DNA of 64,000 nucleotides from Symbiodinium natans (lineage: Eukaryota; Sar; Dinophyceae; Suessiales; Symbiodiniaceae): NCBI GenBank assembly GCA_905221605.1, contig CAJNDS010000008.1, forward strand, positions 162,501-226,500. Reading direction: 5' to 3'. Each line of letters opens with the position of its first letter. Positions within the stretch are counted from its first letter, which is position 1. Under the pieces are notes generated by a model, which saw only the letters and a program-made list of their open reading frames with translations, was not told the origin of the DNA and made no database searches. Position numbers and translations under genes: made by a program. This document shows positions 9,101 to 21,100 of the stretch, in pieces.

Positions 9101-12100
9101 AGTGGCTGAAGTGGGAGATGAGATGGCTAATGCGGGATTGGATAAAGGTTCTGCAAGTCCCTCATCACCATCAACACCCAATCAGGTTCTTGCTGAAGCG
9201 TTAGAAGTGCTGAAATCTATGAAGCTGTCATCAGCGCAGTCAGCATCAAGCGGGGATCCCAGTGTTCGGATGTTATGTGACTCTGGATTATTTCAGCAGG
9301 AAGGGAGAGTGGCGTTGGTGGATACAGCTGCTACGCATCTTGTGCGGACGCTTTTTCCATGGGAATGTTTACCCGACACTACTGTTATGGTGCAAAGCGC
9401 GCTTGGTGGTGTGACAATGAGGATTACAGAGAAAGGGACGTTGATTAGGGAAGACAATGGGCCCCTGATTATCCCTCTCTGGTTGATTTTGGAGTTTGGG
9501 GCGAACCTCACCGTGATCAATGGGATGTGTCACGTGAGTGCAAAATCTTCGCTGGACCAACTCTTATGGTTTGAACATGGCTGTTTGGTTATGGATTACA
9601 AAACAGCTGAAAAAATGGTTTTGCATGCTGAAAGGCAGCGTGCGTCGTTGTCCCATTCTCAATGGAGGAATGGAAGGGCGGGCTGTGGAGTCGGTTCGTC
9701 TGATGCCACGTTGTTGCCGAAGCAGGGAGAAGGCCGAGGAGTATGCGTTCTACATGTGGCCAGGGTTTCTGACACCAATGAGTGTTCGGGAATGGGCATG
9801 TTGGACTCGGGAGCATCACATCCTCTCAGATCACTTCGTCCTGGTGAACAGCTTCCGCAGCAAAAGGTGTTGGTGTCTTTAGCTGTTGGATCTCGGGAGA
9901 TGTGTATTACCCCGGGTGGGACCCTGGTAACTCCTGAAATGGTAGATCCACTGGTGCCAATTGGCAAAGCGAGCGCCTTGGTTGGTCTCAGAGTTCAGTG
10001 GCGTGGTGGCAAGTGCACAGGGAGAACTTCGCGTTCGTGATCTGAATGGGTGCCCTTGTTTGGAAAAGGAGGTGGCGCTTCAGATCATTGATGAAATGGA
10101 TTGGTGTTCACCAAAGCAAGCATTGAAGGTGGCACGTATGGTTCAAGGGTGTCCGAATACGGACAACGAGGTGGCTGTAAAAACGTCGTTGCAAAGCGCA
10201 GCGCGGACAGCGTCAGCGAATGAGGAGGAGTTCGTCCAGGCATGCTGGAGATTTCTTCGGTGGTATTATGGGGATATACCAGAAAATATGCTGATGGAGC
10301 TGTTGCCACGTGGAGATATTGCGGCGTTGCCTTTCAACCGTCATAAAAGGAGACGGCTGGCACGAGCAAAAAGGGTGGTGGTACACCTATTTTCGGGAAA
10401 ACAAAAATGGCATTTTCCCAGTCGGGATGTGGAGGTACTGGAGCTGGATTTGAAGAAAGGCGGTGACCTACATAATTCGAGCGTCTGGAAGTATCTTCTG
10501 CATCTGGCGGCTGAAGGAAAGGTGGTTGCTGTGGTTGGAGGACCTCCATGCAGGACAGTGTCAAGGTTGAGAGGTGAAGACGGTGGTCCACCTGTATTAC
10601 GCCGACGCTGTGGGCCTGAACGGTTGGGATTAAAGAGTCTTCCTTGGCCACATCAAGAATTAGCTCAAAAGGATGGTGTTTTACTTCTGAAGATGCTTTT
10701 CCTATATGACGTGGCGGTGCATTCAAGGTGTGGAACTGCTGAAGTCATCAATGGGAGTTCTGTCTTCTTTGGTATGGAAAGCCCTGGGGACCCTGAACTC
10801 ATAGGGAAGGATTTCTCTCAGAACGGCAAAACGGTCTTGAGTGCTGAGGATCTGGTGGATGGTTCTCAGGAAGGGCTCTCAAGTCCTACCTTCTGGAGTT
10901 GGCCAGAGGTGAAAAGCTTTTGTGAGCGTTATGGAATGTACGCTGCACATTTTGATCAAGGAGCATTGGGACATGCTCTGGTGAAACCTACGACTTTCCT
11001 GGTGTCTGATATGGAACTGTGGGAATCGTTGGAACAGGTTCGCGTGGTTGTTCCGTGGTCGGCAACATTCGCTTCTACCCTGGAAGAACGTATTGGACAG
11101 TCCTCCATATGGGCGCGATGGGCGTTTGGATTGGTTAAAAGAATACGTCACAGGTTGGCACAATGGTTGCACGAGAGCGATGCTGAACGGGAAGCTATGG
11201 TGTTAAAAAAGGAAGAACGAGAAGGGACGTTACGGAGGCTGACAACGGAGGAGCGAGCTTTCCGTGACCATTGCCTAAGGGGGCATATTCCTTTCAGACG
11301 TGATTGTCAAATTTGTGTGTCTGCCGCTGGAAAAGAGCGTCGCCATTTGAGGCGGAAACATGGGGATGCTTACACTTTATCACTGGACTTAGCAGGTCCA
11401 TACAAGTGTTCAAAGGATGCTCACCAGCAGAAGCCACGACACGCTGTTATTGGTGTGTATCAATTTCCAATGTTGGATCCCAATGTGGGTCGCCCTCTTG
11501 AAAAGGAGGAAGATGCGGACGAGGTGGAAGATCAGGTGGCAGATGAAGGTGCTGGTGTTGGAGAATGGTTAGGCGATGCAGTCGCGAACTTCGAGGAGGA
11601 AGACTCTGCGCCGGTGGAACCTGTACCAGTTCTGGAGGCAGAGGTGTTGAAAATCCAAGCTTCTGAAAAATCCTGGAAGGAACTGAAGGACCATTTGACC
11701 CAACCTGTCCGTATGATCAACTTCGTTATGGTGGAGCCGATTGTGGACAAGCAGCAAACAACTGTTTTGTCGGCAGTTCAAAGAATGATGGTGCGCTTGC
11801 AGAGACATGGGTATCCGGTGTTGAGAATCCACTCAGATCGAGCGGGGGAGTTTGTCAATGCACGCTTCCGGTCCTTTTGTGAAACTCGTCTGATATATAG
11901 GACCACTGGTGATCCTGGAGTCCCGCAAACAAATGGGCGCGCTGAAGCATGTGTGGGTTTATTCAAACGTGGTGTCAGGTCGCTCTTAAAGGAGGCGCGA
12001 CTCGGGCCGGCGTACTGGGCACTGGCTGCTCGCCATTGGTCAATGTTACGGTGGCAGAAAGCTGAAAGGGAGTTGGGGTTAAATCCTAAAGCATTGCTTC

Positions 12101-15100
12101 CCTTTGGTGCTCAGATTCAAGTCAAGCGTCGTCCGTGGGAGTTGCTGGGTCCGGATGGAACAAAGAAAGGTCGGCAATGGGTCGATCGTACGCAGCCCGC
12201 GCTTCTTTTGGGTCCATGCGATGACCTACCTGGTGGTTCTTGGGTGGAAGCTCAAGGAACTGCAAAAGATCCGGATGAACTGGTGTTATTTCCCTGCACT
12301 ACGATTTTTTCCAATATAAAGGAACCGCCTGAATTGGAGCTGGAAGGGGTGGTAGAAGAACAGGAGCCTTCTCCTCCAGGGCATCGTCTCAAGGGGAAAA
12401 AACCGGCGCTTCGGTTCGCTGATGAGGAAGGTCCTCCTTTGCCTCCGCCTCGCGATCCTCCAGTTCGCCATCGGTTAAAGGAAAAAAGCCCGGCCTCTTC
12501 ACTGCGTGGTCATGTGGGCTCCTTGCGCTTGCTCCGCAAGCGGGGGGAGAGTCCGCCCTTAGAAATTTTCGAGGATGACATGCAGGGTTTGGGGGAGCTG
12601 GAAGAAAATGCAGATGTTGAGGACAATGTTCCTGGTGATGAGTATTGGCCGACATGCTGTTCTCCTCATGAAAATGCTTATTTGGTCTGCAAAAGTGAGA
12701 CTGCTGAGGATGGAACACAGTTGGAAAAAGAAGAACAAAAAGCCAAGTCAATGTATGAAAGGTCTATGTATGATTACGTGGACTGTGAGGAGCTTTTGGA
12801 AGGGATTGTATACCCAAAGAGGGTGAATCGGAGAGGTGGTATCAACAATTGGTGCACAAGCACGCGAGCTCTGGTGTTGGGCCACTATACTCATGGCGGA
12901 GTGTGTGGTATTACAAAAGAGACTCATCGGAGACCATGGCTATGTCGTTATTTGGCATCATTCGTGAGGCACCACAATCCTGAAGCCAAATTTTCTGCTC
13001 TTCAGATCTCGTGCAATGCTCCGGTGTCATTGCATAGGGATAGTCACAATGAAAAACATTGCTGCAATTATGTGTGTGGCTTTGGTGACTATAAAGATGG
13101 TCAGCTGTGGGTTGAGGATGAAAAGGTTTTAGAGGAAGGAGCTGAAGTGGTGGAGCAATCCTATGGGAAGAAAGTCTTACCTGGAAAATTGGTTGATATC
13201 CACTGGAACTTCATGTCGTTTTTTCCGAGAAAACTGCATGGTCCTATGCCTTGGAAAGGGAACAGGGTATCCTTGACAGGGTACACACCTGTTTTTATGG
13301 AGCGTTTGGGCTACAAGGATAGGTGCTATCTTCTCCAATGCAAGTTTCCTCTTCCAGAACCACAAGCTGAAGAAGGTGAAAAAAGGAAGTGGTTAAAAAT
13401 GACGTTGAAAGAGACCTCGCTGGACGACCTTGCAGAGGAAGTCGACTACGCTGTGTTCGAAGCGCATCAATGGGCTCTAGAGGAGCATTTGAGTATTCGA
13501 CGCCTAATTGCTGAACAGGAATGTTGCATTTTGGACGAGTTCCATGGATCGGCCAATGAGTCGAATGAGGAAAAAGGATCAGAGACTAGAGAATGGCTGG
13601 TTAAAGCAAAAAGGGCTGAGGAACAGCTCTCGAAGTTTTTGGTCAAAGCAGCTCAAGTTCAGCAAATGGTACAAGAAAATACCGCGCTTGAGGCAGCAGA
13701 GGAGGTTGAGTTCCTGCAAACAAAAACAATTCCTACACAAGAAGCCATGCAAGAGCTGGAAAAGTGGAGGGAATCATTGTCGGACGAGGTGACGTCTTTG
13801 GTGAAAGAGTTGGAGGTGGTGGAACCAACAACTCAAGAAAAGCTGGACAAATTGGCGGAAGAGCCTAATGCACCGGTGATTGAGTACGTTCCCAGTCTGG
13901 TGGTGTTTACCCGGAAGCAAGGGACAGGGAGGAGGCGTGCCCGTATCTGTGCATGTGGGAACTTCATTTCGTCAACGGCAGCTACAGAATACGAAGGGCC
14001 AAGGTCCCTCAGTCGTCACTCGCTGTACGCTCCAGGTTTAGACTCAACTACATTCAGGTGTCAAGTGAGGCACGCAGCATATATGGTGTGGATCATCGCT
14101 GGTTTAGACATTTCCAAAGCTTTTCTGACGGCGCCGATGAATAGGGCGCAAAGAGAAGGGCGTCTGGTGGTGGTGCAGCCCCCAAGGGCGGCGGTGAAAT
14201 TGGGTCTTTGCACAAAAGGGAGCGGTGGATTGTGAGGAAGGCCTTGTACGGTTTGGCCGAAAGTCCTGCAGCATGGGTGGAGTGGCGAGACCAACGTCTT
14301 CAAGGTATGTCTTGGGTGTCAAAGGATGGACAAGCAATGAGCTTTCAGAGGTCCAATGCAGACCCAAGTCTGTTCCTTATTATGGCACAAGAAAAGCCGG
14401 AAGGTGCAAGCAAGTTGGTAGGGACAATGGGTCTTTACGTGGATGATTTTTTGATGGCTGGGACTATGACAGTGCTCCGGGAGGCCTTGGAACAGATCAG
14501 GAAGGAGTGGAAAACTTCTGAACCCGAGTTCTGTGGTCCAGGCTGTGGTGATGGATTCCTGAAGTTTTTGGGTGTCCAAATCTGGTACCGAAATGGCAGC
14601 TTCTTTCTCAACCAGGAGGACTTCGTGAGAGATTTGCTGAACCGAAGAGGGTATCAGATTGATGAAACTGGAAAAGGTAGTAACCTGCCAATGGTGAAAG
14701 AAACTCCAGGTGAAGAAGAGGAGGTGGATATTCCCTCCTTGCGAGCGGCTCAAGGTGCCGTAGGGGAGTTCCTCTGGGTGGCAATCAAAACTCGACCTGA
14801 TTTGGCTTTCTGCACAAGCCAGTTGTCTTTGTGGACATCCCGAAGGCCGCGATTTGTGGTTAAAAAGGCTGAGGAGGTATTTCGATACCTTGCTGCAACT
14901 CCAACGTTAGGCCTGACGTTTGGTGCAATCGCAACATGCGAAAAAGAAAGGAATGAGGTGTTGCGTTACGGGCGAGGCGTCAAGGTGGTGGAGTCTTACG
15001 CGGATGCTAGCTTTGCAGCAGGTGAAAACGAAAAGAGCCACTCAGGAGCGGTGGTAGTTTGGGGTGATTGTCCAGTGATGTGGGCAACGCAGAGACAATC

Positions 15101-18100
15101 GACGGTGGCTTTGAGCACTGCTGAAGCTGAATTGCATGCGTCTATAGAGGGAGCAACGATGATTCAGTCGTGTACCCCTATAATTGCCGCTTTGGTGGGA
15201 ACTGGTGAAGAATCGCTGCAAAAAGTGCTGTATACAGCTTCGGTTTCGACGTGCTCAATCATTCAATATCCTGCTGGTAGCTGGAGAACAAGACACCTGA
15301 GAATTCGAGCAGCTGGAGTCAGGTCTCTGGTGGACCGTGGTTACATGGTGATAGCGCATCTTCGTGGTGAGTATATGATTGCTGATCTGTTGACAAAATT
15401 GATGAGTGGACAGGTTTATGCAAAGCAAAAGGCACTTTGGGGTCTCCAACTGTTAGTACAAGGAACTGACTTGAAAAGGGCCTCTCTTGCAATGGCGGTC
15501 ATGATGGTGGCTGCATCCCTGCAAGGGATGGCAACAGGTGGAGAAGAAGTGTCAGCTGCTGGTTTCTTTTGCTCAGAAGAAGGGGTGTGCCAGGTCGCCA
15601 ATACATCTACGGTTATGGTTCTGGCTCAAGGTATTGAAATGGTTATCAACAATTCAGACCTTGTTGCGTATTTGGTGGCAGCAATCATAATCTGGGAATT
15701 GACATGGTGCCTCTTTCGGCGGCTGTACAAATGGCTGTGGATCAAGAAAGTGGTGGTTATTCCTGCGAGTGCCACTCTGTATACAACAGTGGGTGGGAAC
15801 TGTATGCACGCAAGCAGTGATTGTGATGTTCTGCGGTATTCACAGCCCAGGGCTAAGACGCTTTGCAAGCATTGCCTCAAGGATGGCTGGGTGGTGAATG
15901 CTGAGTTCCTTGGTGAGGAACGGGCCGCTGGAACGTAAACTTTTTCAAGTTCGAGGTGAAGAAATCCTCAATGGTAAGGGATTCAGCCAATGAGCTGAAG
16001 GGTCGTCCTGGAAGACGTAAAACCATAATGTGCATTTCAAGCAGCTGGCTGCTGCCTAAACGGTGGTTTTTGGCCCAGGATCTGCACCTCCAACGTGCCC
16101 TAGGAAATCCTAGGACAGGGGGAGTGCGGAGCTGCTGCTGGTATTGTAGAAAAGAGTTAGTGTTGGGAGTTGGAAGGGTTAATGAACCCGGAAAACATGT
16201 TTGGCTCAAGACTGGGCCATGTGCCTGGTAGTAAAAGGTGAGTGCCCTGCGGTTTGGGTTTGTTGTGTGGTTGATCCAGGGAAATCAAGGGTTTCTGTTG
16301 GGGTTGACTCTTCGGTTTCTCGTCCCCCTTCGGTTTCCCCCCGTATAGGGTTTAGGGTTTAGGGTGTAGGGTGTAGGGTTTAGGAGGTTTACAGGCCCCG
16401 GGGTTCTCGTGACTAGGGCCTCAGATTGTTCAGTGGTTCAAGGGTTCAGGAGCTTAGGGGTTTAGGGTTTAGGGCTTAGAGGACCCTAAACCCTAAACCC
16501 TAAACCCTAAACCCTAAACCCTAAACCCCTTTGAAGAAGTGGCAGATGACCAAAGGACCCCGAGGAGGCCCTGATTCCCTTCATTAGGGTTCAGGCTCCC
16601 TTCCAAGCCCCTTTACAGACCAAAAAGGGCCTGGGTCTAGCCCTAAAAACCCTAAACACTAAACACTAAACCCCCTAAGCCCCAAACCCTCTCAACCCTA
16701 AATCTTAAGCCCTAAGCCCTGAACCCTTCTTAGTGCTAGTTTACTCTAGTAGTAGATGAGGTGAGCAGGGACCGTGAAAATGCTAAAGGCTGCGGCGTGG
16801 CACCGCGTTCCTCCGAGTCCGAAACCCCAAACCCCAAACCCCCTAAACCCTAAACCCCCTAAACCTTAAACCCTTTCAACCCTAAACCCTAAATTCTATA
16901 CCCTAAACCCTAGACCCTAGACCCTAAATCCTAAACCCTAAACCCTAAGCCCTAAGCCCTAAGCCCTAAACCCTAAACCCTAAACCCTAGCCCTAAACCC
17001 TAAACCCTAAACCCTAAACCCGAACTCTAATCCCCAACCCCTGTAACCTGCAGAGAGGTGTTGCAAGCCTGGCTAGATGAAAGCGAGGCCTGGAATGAGC
17101 AATTGTGAGTTTAGGGTTTAGGGTTTAGGGTTTAGGGTTTAGGGTTTAGGGTTTAGGGTTTAGGGGTTTAGGGTTTGAGGGTTTGAGGGTTTGAGGGTTT
17201 GAGGGTTTGAGGGTTTGAGGGTTTGAGGGTTTAGGGTTTAGGGTTAGTAGCCCAAGGGGTACCCTTATCATAATTTCAAGGTCCCCTTACAAATTACCCA
17301 ACCCCAAAAAGGGTACCCCTGTCATAATATGGTTTGGTTCGTGAGCTACCAAGCTAAGGGTTGAGGGTTTAGGGTTTAAAGCTTAGGGTTAGTGTTTAGG
17401 ACTCTGAAAGTGTCAGAAAGGGTGTGTGTTAGGGGTCAGTGATTCAGTCAGGTAGGGTTTACATGGGGTTCAGGGCGTAGGCACGTTTAGGGTTTAGGGT
17501 TCAGGGTTTGGGGTTTAGGGTTTAGGGTTGCTTGGGCAATCTGCGGGTCTATCGGGCGATCGGCAGTTTTAGGGTTTAGGGTTTAGGGTTAGGGTTTAGG
17601 TCCCATGGGTCGCTGGCAAAGGCACTGGACGACTGGATCGCTCGTGGCTGGACGTATGCCTTCAAGGGGTTTAGCGCCGCTCGGCCCTAAACCCTAAACC
17701 CTAAACCCTAAACCCTAAACCCTAAACCCTAAACCCTAAACCCTGAACCCTGAACCCTGAACCCGAAACCCTAAACCTTTTCTCGTTTTGCGTGGGGATG
17801 GAGGCCTGGGCCCGCCAAACTCTGAACCCCGAACCCCCAAAACTCCCAACACCCCCCTGAACCCCTCAAAGCCTCAAGACTCCCAACCCGAAATGCCAGG
17901 GTTTAGGGGTTTAGGGTTTCGGGTTTAGGGTTTAGGGGTTTAGGGGTGCAGGGTTTAGGGTTTCGGGGTGCAGGGTTTAGGGTTTAGGGTAACTCCCAAC
18001 CCGAATATCAGGACCCTGAGCCCTAAGCCCTCTGTCCAGTTTTTTTCGAAAATAACTTGCTTGGCTGAACACATGAACTTTAAGCCCTTTGGGTTTTCTC

Positions 18101-21100
18101 GTTTCTAGGAACAAGAAAGTTGAACCTTTGTATTCCTTGATTATTGGAGACGTAAGATCAGCCTATAAGCCTTCTGAATCCCAAGCCCTCTGCTGGAAGC
18201 TCAGTAATCGTGGATGTTGTGCTGGGACCTAAACCCTAAACCCTAATCCCTTTACCTTGTGGTCTGAGGTTGGTTTGCAGGGGTGCAGACTAGGGTCGCA
18301 GAGTTCAAGGTCTCCGGCAAGACTTCATGGCATGGTCCAGGGTGTGGGGTTTGGGGTTTAGGGTTGAGGGTTGAGGGTTGAGGGTTTAGGGTTCGGGTTT
18401 ACGGGGTGCAGGGTTTCAGGAGCGCTCAGAACTTAAGACATCTGAACCCCACACCGTAGAGTCCAACCTTAAACCCTAATTCTCAACCTAAACCCTAAAC
18501 CCCAAAGCCTAAACACTGGGCGGAAGGGTCAGGTCATAATTAGGATGGCACCAAGAACCACCCAAACATGAAGTACTCTTCCTTATAATGGACAAGATAG
18601 GGATTGTAGTATGTATTGTTTTTTTATCCTGCTTGGGGGGGGGGGTGTTAAGCAAATGGTAGTAGAAATGCCTCACTGCTCTTGGTGTTTTAGAGATCTA
18701 CAGGAAAGATCAGCTGCACACGAAACTCAAATCCCATAAGCCCCATAGCTCTTGAGTTCTTCTGATTCGTAGAAGGGGACCCCTTATGTACCCCCCCTAT
18801 ATAGACAACCCAAGGGCCCGGTTTAGGGTTTAGGGTTTAGGATTTAGGGTTTAGGGTTTAGGGTTTAGGGTTTAGGGTTTGGGGTTTGGGGTTTCGGGTT
18901 TCGGGTTTAGGGCTCCAGGGTTTTGGTTTTAGGGTTTAGGGTTTGCGGACCATTTTACTTCCTAAACCCTAAACCCTAAACCCTGCTGGCAAGGTGTTGG
19001 CTTTCTCATTGTCGTGCTTGGTCGTGTTATACTCGACATACATTCAGGCGGGTTCAGGGTTTAGGGTTTAGGGTTTAGGGTGTAGGGAGAGTTTGGGGTT
19101 CGGGGTTTAGGGAGGTCTAGGCTCAGAGCTTGGAACTGAAAGGTTTCGGTTGACATGTGGCGTAGAGTTCAGGCTTCACAGGATTTCGGGATGTGTTGGT
19201 TTCGAGTCCTTCAAGTTCGGTATGTTGAAGAACCATAAACAAACACTAGAGTCAAACAATCCTAAACCCTAACCCTAGTGTGCTTCGAGTCCAAGACGAC
19301 CTTAGGGTTTAGGGTTTAGGTTTTGAGGTTTTGGGTTTAGGGCATAGGGTTTAGCGTTTAGGTGTTTCTATCCGAACCTAAACCCGAAACCCTCGAGCCT
19401 AAACCTTAAACCCTAACCCCTGTTCTCCACCCACAACTCAGCCCTCCAAGAAAAACCTCTCAAAACCTCTACCTGAATGGACTAGGGTTTGGGGTTCAGG
19501 ACCCCTAGCCCTAAACCCCAAAACCCTAAACCCTAAATGAACCCTGGGCCCTAGACCCTAAACCATAAACCCTAAACCCTAAACCTCAAACCCCATAGAC
19601 CCTTGGCCTCCCTCGGTTTTGGCTTCTAAGGGACCCTTTTTTTTCACAGGCTTCTGAAGTATGGGCCCTGGGGGTTTTATAGGTTATATAAGGGTTTAGG
19701 GTTTAGGGTTTTATAGGGCACATAACGGACTCCAAGGGGCCCCTAAACCCTAAACCCTAAACCCTAAACCCTAAACCCTAAACCCTAAACCCTAAACCCA
19801 AAACCACTATAATCTTGGGCGCCCCGAAATGTCACCAGGCGCACTACCTCATTGGCCTAGACTCCGGTCTGGCCGCTTGGAAACCCTAGGGTTTAGGGTT
19901 TAGGGTTTAGGGCTTAGGGTGGGTCTTTGGGGTCTTTTGGGTTTAGGTTGAGGATTTGGGGCGTTGAGGGCTCAAACTTACTGCTGCTTAATTAAGTTGG
20001 AGGACGGGGGGGGCGGGGGAGGGGGCCGATGATTTCTTGCATATCAGAACCCCTATGCTGGTACCTGTGATCACCCCCCTCTCATCGTAAAGCACCAGCA
20101 AGTACAGGATTATGGGCTGGGAGGGTCGGGGGGGGAAGGGAGGGGGGGGGGGTTGGGGGGTGGGGGCGGGGGGGGGGGGGGGGTACCCATTTCAGCCAAA
20201 CGATGGGGATCAGAGGTGGGGTGCCTGCTTTGTGCTATCCATACACCTACGGCCCAAGGCTTCGGCGAATTAGGCCATTTACCCGAAACTGGTAAAGCCC
20301 TGCAGAGTTTGGGTTCAGGGCTTGGGGTTTAAAATCCCTAGACAATGACCTGTAGGACAGGTTGAGGGAGGTGGGGTGGGGTCCGGGTTCAATCCTTTCC
20401 CAAGAAGGCACCACCCCCAAAACAGAACAAACCTGCAAAACCCACCAGTTGACAGTCACGAGCGAAGAGCAATGAACGAAAATGTCCATTTCTGGTTTCT
20501 GAAAGAATTCTTCCTAGGGCACTTGGGGTCTACAGTGTATCTTAGGGCCTTAGGGCAGTTGCAAGGACCCTTATCTTACATACCCTCTATATAATTCCAA
20601 ACAAACCCAAAACCGCGCACTTAGGAAGCCTGTAATAAGGTAACCAAAATTCCAAACCCCTAAACTGCCTTTTTCACCACAATTTCTGTTTTGGGTACTG
20701 GGCTGGGTTAGGGTGGGGAGAATCTGGGAAGATGAGTCAACCTTACACCCTACCAAGCCCTAAACCCTAAGCCCTGCCAAACCCTACTACGCCCCAAACA
20801 TTAGACACTGAACCCTAAACCCTGCTAAAACCTGCCAAGACTTTAGACCTTAAACCCTAAACCCTAAACCCTGAACCTTAGGATTGTTGGTGCTTGCGGC
20901 TGGTCGACAGCCTGGACTACAGCACAGCTGTCTTGCAATGGAGCCTTGGTTTAGGGTTTAGGGTTTGGGGTTTGGGGTTTAGGGCTTAGGGTTTAGGGTT
21001 TAGGGTTTAGGGTTGAGCGTTCAGGGTTCAGGGTTCAGGGTTTAGGCTTCAGTTTAGGGTTCAGGGTTTAGAGACCTGGGTTTCAGTGCCTCAGAGGTTG

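Larger units (their letters stand above)
6454..16345 (+). mobile_element. Complete Ty1/copia LTR retrotransposon, 9892 bp
   Basis: Order is LTR, primer-binding site, gag, protease, methyltransferase-like region, integrase, 2OG-oxygenase-like region, reverse transcriptase, RNase H, a C-terminal membrane/Cys-His module, polypurine tract and LTR. Integrase before RT defines copia order. The LTRs are TG...TA and identical by eye over 221 bp. A 5-bp TSD, TAGGG, flanks the element. Three single-base frame changes (near 8891, 10021 and 14220) break the polyprotein. The copy B site is empty. Confidence 0.95.

Noticed and set aside
14214-14226. Programmed -1 frameshift site between the Pol frames
   Set aside because: The A/G run does not match a canonical slippery heptamer in the reading frame; an indel is simpler.
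6710-15880. Minus-strand and secondary-frame open frames across the copia element
   Set aside because: They overlap well-supported Gag and Pol domains in the sense frame and carry no domain of their own.
19143-19192. Plus-strand exon reading VSVDMWRRVQASQDFG
   Set aside because: Open in both copies, but its phases do not fit between E9 and E9b and the copies differ in length.
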